DNA from: Salinibacterium sp. TMP30
GTDB lineage: Bacteria > Actinomycetota > Actinomycetes > Actinomycetales > Microbacteriaceae
Reading direction: 5' to 3'
Length of the DNA: 64,000 nt
NCBI RefSeq assembly: GCF_038397785.1
Contig: NZ_CP151642.1
Coordinates: forward strand, 2,604,001-2,668,000
The position numbers and the translations under genes are program-made. Positions 34,122 through 41,879 of this stretch are shown one piece after another. The notes under the pieces are model-generated. The model was not told the origin of the DNA. It made no database searches and worked only from the letters and a program-made list of their open reading frames with translations. Within the stretch, counting starts at the first letter, position 1, and each line of letters opens with the position of its first letter.

Positions 34122-34711
34122 GACAGTTCCTTTCCCAGATAGACCGAGTCAGTGCCACGGGCAACCTCCACGAATCCGAGGTGACGGTAGAACGCGATCG
34201 CGTTGTGGTTGTCTTCACCAACATCCAAGTGGATGCTGTGCACACCGCGCGCGCGAAGCGCGTCAAAAAGTGTCTCGAGCATCGTTCGCCCGAATCCTGT
34301 GCCTTGCACTCGCGGCAGCAAGTCGATGTGGAGGTGCGCCGGGTAGCGCTCGGCTACCGCATCGGGCGAGTGCACGGGTGAATGGAGGTGGCTGATCAGC
34401 TCATCGTCGAGTGTTGCGCCGCCGGTGAGGGGGTACTGTTCGCGCAGCGAAGGCCACCAGTCGCGCTCTTGCCACGCCTCAAATCTGCGGGTGTCGGCAG
34501 CGCCGAGCACGTAGCCGGCAACTCCATGGTTGTCTGCGATCACGAACGCGAAGTCAGGTTGCCCCACCAGATACGGGCCAACATAGACGTGACCCAGAAG
34601 GTCGGGGTTCTCGTAGAGAACGCTCCCATCGGCGCCCGCATCCGCTGTCTGAAGACAGACGCGGTAGGCACCGGGGAGGTCCTGCAAGCCCGCCGGGCGG
34701 ATATAGCTCAT
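34118..34711 (-). CDS. GNAT-family N-acetyltransferase
   Basis: A 197-residue acetyltransferase. The acetyl-CoA site is 'LHIDLLPRVQGTGFGRTMLETLFDALRARG' (about 127-156), with 'VGEDNHNAIAFYRHLGF' after it, as in GNATs related to O-GlcNAcase-associated acetyltransferases and the MSMEG-type family. The C-terminal domain of human O-GlcNAcase is a pseudo-GNAT, and a GH84 gene lies in the neighbouring divergent operon. The acceptor is unknown. TGGTCTA elements lie 25-70 bp upstream and could control this operon also. Confidence 0.85.
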   Translation of the reverse strand: MSYIRPAGLQDLPGAYRVCLQTADAGADGSVLYENPDLLGHVYVGPYLVGQPDFAFVIADNHGVAGYVLGAADTRRFEAWQERDWWPSLREQYPLTGGATLDDELISHLHSPVHSPDAVAERYPAHLHIDLLPRVQGTGFGRTMLETLFDALRARGVHSIHLDVGEDNHNAIAFYRHLGFVEVARGTDSVYLGKELS

Positions 34712-34735
34712 TGTTTCACCATATATCTCGCGTCA

Positions 34736-34877
34736 AGTGGTCTATTAATATGATCACGCTACGATATCGAAGTGGTCTAAGATGACTGGCAACCAGAGTT
34801 TCCTCTTCGCTGTGGGTCCCGACATCTAGGCATTGTGCCGGGTATACCTGTGAGCGAGCAGTGCCACTACTGGTCTA
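34736..34877. promoter_or_regulatory. three A(C/G)TGGTCTA elements, candidate GntR/DasR-like operators
   Basis: AGTGGTCTA occurs at 34736-34744 and 34771-34779, and ACTGGTCTA at 34869-34877, all in one orientation within the 192-bp divergent gap. They match the left half of the Streptomyces DasR site A(C/G)TGGTCTAGACCA(C/G)T; the right halves are poor. The third lies 27 bp upstream of the chosen regulator start, which suggests autoregulation. Confidence 0.52.
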
Positions 34878-34903
34878 ACAGGATCTTTACCGCACGCCCA
34901 CAA

Positions 34904-35662
34904 ATGGGCTCTAATGTGAAGGTGACAGTCGTCGTCGAGTCAACCAGACACACACTGAGAGCGCGCCTACGAGAGCTGGTCGCGTCAACAGAGGTGGGCA
35001 AGAGCCTGCCAAGCGAGCGTGACCTGAGTGCGCAGTGGGGTGTCGCCCGAATGACAATCCGTCGGGCCGTTGACGCACTCGTCGCCGAAGGGCTTGTCGA
35101 GCGCCGCCACGGCTCGGGCACCTATGTGACTCCACAGCCCTTTGTGCGCCTGCTCGGGCTCACCTCCTTCTCTCAAGACATGCGCGACCGTGGCCTCGAA
35201 CCCAGCGCCCGACTGCTCGCCTACCGTGTCGCTGCTGCAGACACCACAATCGCCGCGCAGCTACAGATCGCCCCCGGCGATCCCGTCGTTAGCTTTACTC
35301 GGCTGCGATTGGGCGGCGGTGAAGCAATGGCTGTCGAAACGGTATGGATTCCTCAAGCACTTGTCCCCGGAATTAAGGGTGGCGATCTCGGGGGTTCGCT
35401 TTATGAACTTCTCGGAACCCGCTACCGCATCGTGCCCGGCGCAGCCAACGTCTCCATCGAACCAGTACTGCCCGATCAGCGTGTGCGAGAACTGCTGACG
35501 ATTCCCGAAGATCAAGCCTGCCTTCGCATCCGCATGGTCGACTCCGACTCGCGCGGCAACATCATCATGATTGCCAACTGCTTCTACCGCGGCGACAAAT
35601 ACCAGCTCACCGCCCAAGTCTCTGGTGCGGCGTTCAATCCCGAACAAGCAAGGAACCGCTGA
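34904..35662 (+). CDS. GntR/HutC-family regulator, DasR/NagR-like
   Basis: A protein of about 252 residues. The N-terminal winged helix ('SLPSERDLSAQWGVARMTIRRAVDAL', then 'GLVERRHGSGTYV') is followed by a UTRA effector domain ('LGLTSFSQDMRDRGLEPSARLL'). DasR and NagR sense glucosamine-6-phosphate or GlcNAc-6-phosphate and control amino-sugar uptake. The ATG at 34904 is chosen because the longer frame to 34835 would run through the third operator-like element. No strong Shine-Dalgarno was found, so the start stays uncertain. The stop overlaps the kinase start as TGATG. Confidence 0.88.
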   Translation: MGSNVKVTVVVESTRHTLRARLRELVASTEVGKSLPSERDLSAQWGVARMTIRRAVDALVAEGLVERRHGSGTYVTPQPFVRLLGLTSFSQDMRDRGLEPSARLLAYRVAAADTTIAAQLQIAPGDPVVSFTRLRLGGGEAMAVETVWIPQALVPGIKGGDLGGSLYELLGTRYRIVPGAANVSIEPVLPDQRVRELLTIPEDQACLRIRMVDSDSRGNIIMIANCFYRGDKYQLTAQVSGAAFNPEQARNR

Positions 35663-36585
35663 TGTCTACCGTTCTTGGTATTGATGGTGGCCAATCAGGC
35701 ATCCGACTCAAAAGCTCTGCCCAAGCAGGAACGGTCGAGGTTGACGGCGTCAGCCGTCTGGAGGGTGACACCGTGCGCGCAGTGTTCAACGCCATCGCGA
35801 GCGCGTGGAAACACGGCCGATTCGAGCCCGTCGACCGAGTCGTCATGGGACTCACCACGTCACCAGCGGATGCCGCAGCGGCGTCACGCCTCGGCGCACT
35901 TGTCGGCGCGGAGACGGGCGCACGAGAAGTATGGATCGCCGATGACACCGTGACCTCGCACGCCGGGGCCCTCTCCGGCGAAGCGGGAGTCTCGCTGATC
36001 ACCGGAACCGGCGTCGGCTGCTTGGCTCTCAAGAACGATGGCGAATCACGGGTCATCGATGGTCACGGCTATCTCCTCGGTGATGCCGGGGGTGGATTCT
36101 GGATCGGCAGCCGCGGAGTCTCCGCAGTTCTTAAGCAACTTGACGGCCGCGGCGAAACCACCATGCTCACCGAGCGCGCCGAAAACCAGTTCGCCGGCTT
36201 GAATAATCTCGCCGCACGTATTCACAGCGTGCGCCGCCCGGTGAACCGCATTTCGCAGTTTGCCCGCGACGTACTCACCGCAGCAGTCGAAGGCGATGCG
36301 ATCGCAAACGAGATTGTCGACGGCGCGGCGCACGAACTATTCGAAACCGCGCGCGTCGGCCTCCACTGGGTTGGCGAGGATGCCCCCCTGGCGCTCGGGG
36401 GAAAACTCCTCGGCCCCAATACTGTTCTCTTCGCGCGTCTCGTCGAACTCCTCGCCGCCGATGGACTGTCATTCCGGCCCGCCGATGCCTCAGCCCTCGA
36501 TGGAGCGCTCCTGCTGGGTGCTGGTGAGGCCGACAGCATCTATCGCAGCCTCATCCACGTCTGGAAAGAAGAGCCAACATCGTGA
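35662..36585 (+). CDS. BadF/BadG-type ATPase, N-acetylglucosamine kinase-like
   Basis: A 307-residue protein of the ASKHA fold. Phosphate-1 motif 'LGIDGGQSGIRLK' is at the N-terminus, phosphate-2 'SLITGTGVGCLAL' at about 112-124, and 'GDAGGGFWIGSRG' follows. Members of this family phosphorylate N-acetylglucosamine or N-acetylmuramic acid. In this operon it would phosphorylate the GlcNAc released by the GH84 enzyme in the cytosol. It overlaps the regulator gene by one base and the SIS gene by 4 nt (GTGA). Confidence 0.87.
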   Translation: MSTVLGIDGGQSGIRLKSSAQAGTVEVDGVSRLEGDTVRAVFNAIASAWKHGRFEPVDRVVMGLTTSPADAAAASRLGALVGAETGAREVWIADDTVTSHAGALSGEAGVSLITGTGVGCLALKNDGESRVIDGHGYLLGDAGGGFWIGSRGVSAVLKQLDGRGETTMLTERAENQFAGLNNLAARIHSVRRPVNRISQFARDVLTAAVEGDAIANEIVDGAAHELFETARVGLHWVGEDAPLALGGKLLGPNTVLFARLVELLAADGLSFRPADASALDGALLLGAGEADSIYRSLIHVWKEEPTS

Positions 36586-37349
36586 CCGCGATCACCCCCA
36601 CCAACCCAAATACCCGGGATGAGGCATCCCCTGCCGACCGGTACCTGACGCACGCGATCGAACTCATCGAACGGCTGCGTACCGCCGAAGCAGCAAACCT
36701 CATTGCGGCATCCCGGCTAATCGCAAACACGCTGATTGGTCACCACACCGTCCACGTGTTTGGCACCGGCCACTCACACATGCTCGCCGAGGAACTCTTC
36801 TACCGAGCCGGTGGACTTGTCAGCGTTCGGCCGCTGCTCTTTGAGGGCCTGATGCTGCACTCAAGTGCCCCCCTCAGCACCTCACTCGAACGACTTCCCG
36901 GCCTTGCCGAGGCCCTGCTCCTCGACCACCCGATTACGGCAGGCGATGTACTCATCGTCGCCTCAAACTCCGGAAGCAATGCGGTTACCTCCGAGCTCGT
37001 GCAGCGCGTTATGGCCGAGGGCATTCCCGTCATTGCCCTCACGAGTCTCAATCACGCAACCTCACCGGCCGCTCGACCGACAAACCTCCCTAGACTGCAT
37101 GAATTAGCCACAGTCGTTATCGACAACGGCGGATGTGTTGGTGATGCGGCTGTAGACATCACCGGGATTGATACGCGCGTCTCTGCCACCTCGACCGTGG
37201 TCGGCGCTGCAATTCTCAATGCCGTGATGGCCGAAGCGATTCAGTTAGCCGTCAACGAAGGCGTTGTTCCCGATATTTACGAGAGCAGCAACACCAGCAG
37301 TGGCGACACAACGAACCACAAATTCACCAGCAAGGGGGCTTCGGTATGA
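36582..37349 (+). CDS. SIS-domain protein (UPF0309-like sugar isomerase domain)
   Basis: A 255-residue SIS-domain protein. 'VHVFGTGHSHMLAEELFYRAGG' and 'DVLIVASNSGSNAVTSELVQ' are the phosphosugar-binding loops; 'GVVPDIYESSNTSSGD' closes the fold. UPF0309-type proteins are related to MurNAc-6-phosphate etherase and sugar isomerases, but the reaction is not established. In this operon, handling of GlcNAc-6-phosphate or a derivative is the natural inference. The start is GTG, overlapping the kinase stop. It overlaps the GH84 gene as ATGA. Confidence 0.83.
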   Translation: MTAITPTNPNTRDEASPADRYLTHAIELIERLRTAEAANLIAASRLIANTLIGHHTVHVFGTGHSHMLAEELFYRAGGLVSVRPLLFEGLMLHSSAPLSTSLERLPGLAEALLLDHPITAGDVLIVASNSGSNAVTSELVQRVMAEGIPVIALTSLNHATSPAARPTNLPRLHELATVVIDNGGCVGDAAVDITGIDTRVSATSTVVGAAILNAVMAEAIQLAVNEGVVPDIYESSNTSSGDTTNHKFTSKGASV

Positions 37350-38737
37350 CAGCCACCTCCGAGCGCGGCGTTGTGCACACATCACCGTTTGCTGTCCGAG
37401 GGGTGATTGAAGGGTTCTACGGACCACCATGGAGTCACGCCCAGCGACTCAACCTCATTGACTTTCTCGCCACACGTGGAATGAACACCTTCGTCTACGC
37501 GCCCAAAGACGATCCTCTCGTGCGGCAGGAATGGCGTAGCACCTACGGCGGCACCGAGCTTGCCCGCCTGGCCGAACTGATCGCACGGTGTGCCGAGCAC
37601 GACATGACCTTCATGTACTGCCTCTCCCCCGGGCTCACCATCAAGTACTCCAGCAGCGACGACCTCGAGAGGCTGCTCGCCAAATATGGTGCTGTGCGCG
37701 AACTAGGCGTCAGCAGTTTCGGGTTGCTTCTCGACGACATTCCGGCCCAATTGCAGCATCCGCAAGACAAGACGGCATTCACCGATCTGGTCGAGGCCCA
37801 GCAGTCGCTCATCGGCAGCGTGTTTTCGCACTTCTCCGCTGACCTTCACCTCACCGTGTGCCCCACGCAGTATTGCGGCTATGGCACTGAGGAGTACATC
37901 AGTCGGCTCGGCACCGGAATCGACCCCCGAATTGACCTGTTCTGGACGGGTCGTGCAATCTGCTCACCAACCCTCGATCTGACCGACGCGGCCGTTTTCG
38001 CCCGCTCGACGGGGCGCCCTGCGACCTACTGGGATAACTACCCTGTGAACGATGTGGCGATGGGCCACGAACTTCACATTGGGCCGTACCAAGGTCGTGA
38101 TCCTCAGCTGTATCGCTTCTCCACCGGCATCATCGCCAACGGCATGGAACTCTTTGAGTCATCCAAAATCCCATTTGCTACCATCGCCGACTATCTGAGG
38201 GACCCCGAAGGTTACGACCCTGAGGCCAGTTGGAAACAAGCAATTCTGGATGTCGTTGGCCCCGACAACGCCGCAGATTTCGGTCTTTTTGCCGACACCG
38301 TTCGTTTCTCGTGCCTCTCGCCCGACGATGCCCCTGATCTCGCCCAGGCTCTCGAGCGCTTCACTTTTGAGTCGGAGTATGGCGATCGCGTCGCCGCCGC
38401 TTCCGAACTGCTGCAGCGCGCGGAGTCGATGGTGCAGGCTTCCGATCGTCTACTCGAGGGCCCCGTCAGTAATCCGGTACTTATTGCCGAGGTTCGCCCC
38501 TGGCTGGAGTCGTTTCGACTGGGCTCGCGCGCACTTGTTGAGGTTGCGAAGCTTGCCGCTGATAGCCGACTCGATTCGGCTGGCCCCACTGTTCTCCGCC
38601 CGTATCTTGATGGGCTGAGAAGCGCCCGTCGCCGCGTTTTCGGCGACTTGCTCGATATGACTTTGGCGGAACTAGTCTCCGCCGAGGGCTCACTACCCGC
38701 ACCGCCCGCACCTGCATCATCTACAGCAAAGGAATGA
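37346..38737 (+). CDS. GH84 beta-N-acetylglucosaminidase, cytoplasmic
   Basis: A 463-residue GH84 enzyme. 'VRGVIEGFYGPPWSHAQRLNLIDF' opens the barrel, and the catalytic Asp pair is Asp130-Asp131 in 'FGLLLDDIP', as in O-GlcNAcases that use substrate-assisted catalysis. 'ATYWDNYPVND' follows in the barrel. A helical domain fills the C-terminal third. No signal peptide is seen, which is unusual for GH84 and implies intracellular cleavage of an imported GlcNAc conjugate. It has AAGGGGG before ATG and overlaps the SIS gene by 4 nt. The start of the binding-protein gene follows directly. Confidence 0.93.
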   Translation: MTATSERGVVHTSPFAVRGVIEGFYGPPWSHAQRLNLIDFLATRGMNTFVYAPKDDPLVRQEWRSTYGGTELARLAELIARCAEHDMTFMYCLSPGLTIKYSSSDDLERLLAKYGAVRELGVSSFGLLLDDIPAQLQHPQDKTAFTDLVEAQQSLIGSVFSHFSADLHLTVCPTQYCGYGTEEYISRLGTGIDPRIDLFWTGRAICSPTLDLTDAAVFARSTGRPATYWDNYPVNDVAMGHELHIGPYQGRDPQLYRFSTGIIANGMELFESSKIPFATIADYLRDPEGYDPEASWKQAILDVVGPDNAADFGLFADTVRFSCLSPDDAPDLAQALERFTFESEYGDRVAAASELLQRAESMVQASDRLLEGPVSNPVLIAEVRPWLESFRLGSRALVEVAKLAADSRLDSAGPTVLRPYLDGLRSARRRVFGDLLDMTLAELVSAEGSLPAPPAPASSTAKE

Positions 38738-38739
38738 TC

Positions 38740-40011
38740 ATGACCGATAAGCGAAAAACGACCACAGCTGCCGTTGCGGCGCTGAGTGCAACTGCCCTCA
38801 TTCTCACCGGTTGCGCGGCGGGTGGCGGTGGTGGCTCAGATGACAATGTTCTGCGCATCGCTATGGGTTCCCCTGGCGAAGCTCAGATTCGGGTGTGGGA
38901 CGACGTCGCCGCCCAGTTCGAGGCTGCCAACCCCGATGTGACGGTCGAAATGAACTATCAAGATGACGACCTCTACCAAACCATTGGCCTCCCGAACCTG
39001 CTCAATGGTCGCAACGCTCCTGACATCTACTTTGAATGGGCGGGTGCGCGCCTTGAGCAGCGTGCCGCCGATGGTTTTGCTGCCGACCTCACCGCGGCAG
39101 TGACGACGGGCCCGATCGCGGGTCTCTTCGACGAAAATGTGTTCACGTCGCTGACCGTTGATGGCGCAGTAGTTATGGTGCCTCACGCCTCTGACGTGGC
39201 AAACGTGCTCTGGTACAACGAAGACATCTTCGCGGATGCCGGACTCACCCCGCCGACGAACTGGGATGAACTGCTGGCCACTTGTGATGCGCTGAACGCG
39301 GAAGGTATCATCCCGATCGCCTCCGGCAATAAGGACCTGTGGGCTGCAGGCAACTGGCTTGCCCACATGACCTCACGTGTTGTTGGCGAAGAGGCATACA
39401 GTGCTGCGCTTTCTGGTGACTCAGACTTCAACACTCCAGAGTGGGTCGAAGCATTTGGCTATGTGAAGGACCTCGCAGACCACAAGTGCGTCAACGAGAG
39501 TGCGAATGCTGTTGACGACAACGAGGGTGCCCAGCTCTTCTTCCAGGGCAAGGCGGCAATGCACGCCATCGGGTCGTGGCTCGTGAGTTGGGCAATCGAT
39601 GAAGCTCCCGACCTCAACTTCGACTACGTGAACCTGCCCAGCATGCCCGGTGCTGGCAACCAGGACAGTGTGATTGGTGTTGTTACCGGTTACGTCGTGA
39701 ATGCGAAGAGCAGCAAGCAAGACCTGGCGGCAGAGTTCCTCGCCCTTCTCAATAGCGATGAGAACGTTCAGGCGTTCATCGGTGCCGAATTGACTCCGAT
39801 GGCACTTTCGGCATCGTCTGGTGACGAGATTGACTCGCGCAGCGCGGGCCTGATCAACATGTTGGAGACCGCTCCCGCCATCGTTCTTCCGCCCGACACC
39901 GGCTACGACCTCGAGACCGCCAACGCACTGTATGCGGCTCTTGCTGAGGTGCTGGGTGGTCAAAGCACGCCCGAGGATGCCGTTGCCGGCATAGATCAGA
40001 AGCTCGGCTAA
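38740..40011 (+). CDS. sugar ABC transporter substrate-binding lipoprotein
   Basis: A 423-residue extracellular solute-binding protein of the family 1 type. The lipobox 'LILTGCAAG' places the lipidated Cys at about residue 25, followed by a Gly/Ser linker. 'VLRIAMGSPGEAQIRVWDDVAAQFEAANPDVTVEM' is the usual N-lobe start. It probably binds a GlcNAc-containing oligosaccharide or glycoconjugate for import. The third Met of the frame (38740) is chosen since AAAGGA lies 6 nt before it. A strong hairpin separates it from the permease genes. No ATPase gene is in the operon, so a shared MsiK-like ATPase is expected. Confidence 0.92.
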   Translation: MTDKRKTTTAAVAALSATALILTGCAAGGGGGSDDNVLRIAMGSPGEAQIRVWDDVAAQFEAANPDVTVEMNYQDDDLYQTIGLPNLLNGRNAPDIYFEWAGARLEQRAADGFAADLTAAVTTGPIAGLFDENVFTSLTVDGAVVMVPHASDVANVLWYNEDIFADAGLTPPTNWDELLATCDALNAEGIIPIASGNKDLWAAGNWLAHMTSRVVGEEAYSAALSGDSDFNTPEWVEAFGYVKDLADHKCVNESANAVDDNEGAQLFFQGKAAMHAIGSWLVSWAIDEAPDLNFDYVNLPSMPGAGNQDSVIGVVTGYVVNAKSSKQDLAAEFLALLNSDENVQAFIGAELTPMALSASSGDEIDSRSAGLINMLETAPAIVLPPDTGYDLETANALYAALAEVLGGQSTPEDAVAGIDQKLG

Positions 40012-40036
40012 CACCTCCCCCGCAAGTTAGCTAGTG

Positions 40037-40073
40037 TGCTGACCGCCCCCAACCCGAGGGCGGGCGGTCAGCA
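40037..40073 (+). terminator. strong intercistronic hairpin between binding-protein and permease genes
   Basis: TGCTGACCGCCC (40037-40048) pairs perfectly with GGGCGGTCAGCA (40062-40073) around a 13-nt loop. It has only a weak T content after it. It probably stabilises or partially terminates the transcript so that the binding protein is made in excess over the permeases. Confidence 0.7.
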
Positions 40074-40097
40074 TCCTTCTCGAGAGGCACCTAACCA

Positions 40098-40979
40098 ATG
40101 AAGCCCAACCGCAGGGCCACCCCGTACCTGTTCTTGGTGCCGGCCATGGCAGTGTTTGGCTTCGCGGTGCTTTTTCCCGTGATCATGACGATCGCCTACA
40201 GCTTCACCGAGTGGAACGGTTACGGCGCGATGCAGTTTGTCGGCATCGACAACTACGTCAAGGCGGCGAACGACACGTTGTTCCGTGACTCGTTTGCCCA
40301 CGTGCTCGTCTACATTGCGGCAACAATTTTTCTTGAGGTTGTTGTTGGACTGGTGTTGGCGGGTCTCGTCAGCGTGAAGCGCCGTGGCTCGCTGTGGTTC
40401 CGAGTGGCAATCTTCACTCCGGTCATGCTTCCGATGGTTGTTGTCGCGGTGCTGTGGTCTTTCGTCTACAACAATGACTTTGGGTTGCTCAATGCCGCCC
40501 TCCAGAACTTCGGACTCGACGATCTGCAGCGGGTGTGGCTTGGTGATCCTGCAACCGCACTCCTCGCGGTCAGTGTCGTTTCTGGTTGGGTCTATGCCGG
40601 TTTCTACATGACGATCTTCTACGCGGCCTTCAACCAGGTGCCGACGGAGGTCATTGAGGCCGCGCGCCTCGACGGTGCTGGCGAATGGCAACTGTTTCGC
40701 CGCATCAAGGTTCCGATGATTCGTAATGCCGTCACTGTCGCCTTACTTCTGTGCATCACGGGCGGCTTCCAAGGCTTCGACCTGTTCTATGTGATGACCA
40801 ACGGCGGCCCTTATGGGGCAACCGAGATTCCCACGACTTATCTTGTCAAGTCAGTATTCACGTTCGGGAATGTTGGCTACGGCTCGGCAATGGCAGTCGT
40901 GCTTACGGGTGTTGTCGTGGTGTTGGGGCTGGTCTTCACGAGAGTCAATCGTGAGAGGCCAGAAAAGGTGAGCGCATGA
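40098..40979 (+). CDS. sugar ABC transporter permease 1 (MalF-type)
   Basis: A 293-residue inner-membrane permease with six membrane segments. The EAA loop reads 'EVIEAARLDGAGEWQLFRRIKVPMIRN', the contact site for the ATPase. N-terminal 'TPYLFLVPAMAVFGFAVLFPVIMTIAYSFTEWNGYG' is typical of family 1 sugar permeases. The ATG follows GAGAGG at longer-than-usual spacing. The stop overlaps the next gene as ATGA. Confidence 0.94.
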   Translation: MKPNRRATPYLFLVPAMAVFGFAVLFPVIMTIAYSFTEWNGYGAMQFVGIDNYVKAANDTLFRDSFAHVLVYIAATIFLEVVVGLVLAGLVSVKRRGSLWFRVAIFTPVMLPMVVVAVLWSFVYNNDFGLLNAALQNFGLDDLQRVWLGDPATALLAVSVVSGWVYAGFYMTIFYAAFNQVPTEVIEAARLDGAGEWQLFRRIKVPMIRNAVTVALLLCITGGFQGFDLFYVMTNGGPYGATEIPTTYLVKSVFTFGNVGYGSAMAVVLTGVVVVLGLVFTRVNRERPEKVSA

Positions 40980-41872
40980 CCACCGACAGTCGATCGACGA
41001 CATCCCGCGCATCCAGCTCTGCCTTGCGCTCATCTTCGGTGCAGCGTTCTGCCGTCGGCCGAATCCCCGATCTGCTGTTCACGCTCTCGCTAGTCGTGAT
41101 CGCGGTTGTTTTCTTCTTCCCGATGCTCTGGATGGTGTTCTCCAGTTTCAAGTCGAATTCTGCAATCTTCGCCACCCCGTTTGCGCTCCCGACCGAGGTC
41201 GACTTCGGTCGTTGGGCTGAAGCGTGGGAGATCGGCCATATCGGGCAGTACGCGCTCAACAGCGCGATTGTGACGGGGGCATCTGTGTTCGGCATCCTGC
41301 TGTTTGGCGCTGCTGCTGCCTTTGCCTTTAGTCGCTACCGCTTCCGAGGTCGTAACCTGCTAATGGGGTTACTCGCACTCGGGCTACTCCTGCCGTTGCA
41401 GTCATACTTCATTGCGCAGTCCACAATGTTCACCCAACTGGCCATCACCGATACCCGCTGGGCCCTCATCATCCCGTACACCGCCATGGGGCTGCCCCTC
41501 GCGGTCTACCTGCTGAAGGTCTACTTGGATGCCGTACCTGATGAACTCTTTGAGGCCGCCCGCATCGATGGAGCTGGTGACCTTCGCGTGTTTGGGTCTA
41601 TCGCGCTGCCGCTGTTGCGGCCTGGACTCGCCACGGTTGCGATCTTCTCTGCGCTGTCGAGCTGGAACGAGTTTCTGCTCGCGCTGCTCTACATTCAGGA
41701 TGACGCGCTCAAAACCATTCCGACGGGCCTGCTCGCATTCTCCAGTCGGTATGTGACCGACTACGGCCTGCTGTTCTCCGCGCTGTCGATCGTGACGCTG
41801 CCCATGATCGTGATCTACATCGTGTTCAACAAGCAGATCGTCGAGGGCATCACGGCCGGCAGCGTGAAGTAG
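40976..41872 (+). CDS. sugar ABC transporter permease 2 (MalG-type)
   Basis: A 298-residue permease with six membrane segments after an unusually long Ser/Arg-rich cytoplasmic tail of about 30 residues. The EAA loop reads 'ELFEAARIDGAGDLRVFGSIALPLLRPG'. It forms the translocation pore with the product of the upstream gene, to which it is coupled by a 4-nt overlap. It is the last gene of the amino-sugar operon and is convergent with the helicase gene, 7 bp away. Confidence 0.94.
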   Translation: MTTDSRSTTSRASSSALRSSSVQRSAVGRIPDLLFTLSLVVIAVVFFFPMLWMVFSSFKSNSAIFATPFALPTEVDFGRWAEAWEIGHIGQYALNSAIVTGASVFGILLFGAAAAFAFSRYRFRGRNLLMGLLALGLLLPLQSYFIAQSTMFTQLAITDTRWALIIPYTAMGLPLAVYLLKVYLDAVPDELFEAARIDGAGDLRVFGSIALPLLRPGLATVAIFSALSSWNEFLLALLYIQDDALKTIPTGLLAFSSRYVTDYGLLFSALSIVTLPMIVIYIVFNKQIVEGITAGSVK

Positions 41873-41879
41873 CGCGCGA

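Noticed and set aside
33515-34381. 288-codon plus-strand frame
   Set aside because: Antisense to the oxidoreductase and acetyltransferase genes, both of which have clear family motifs.
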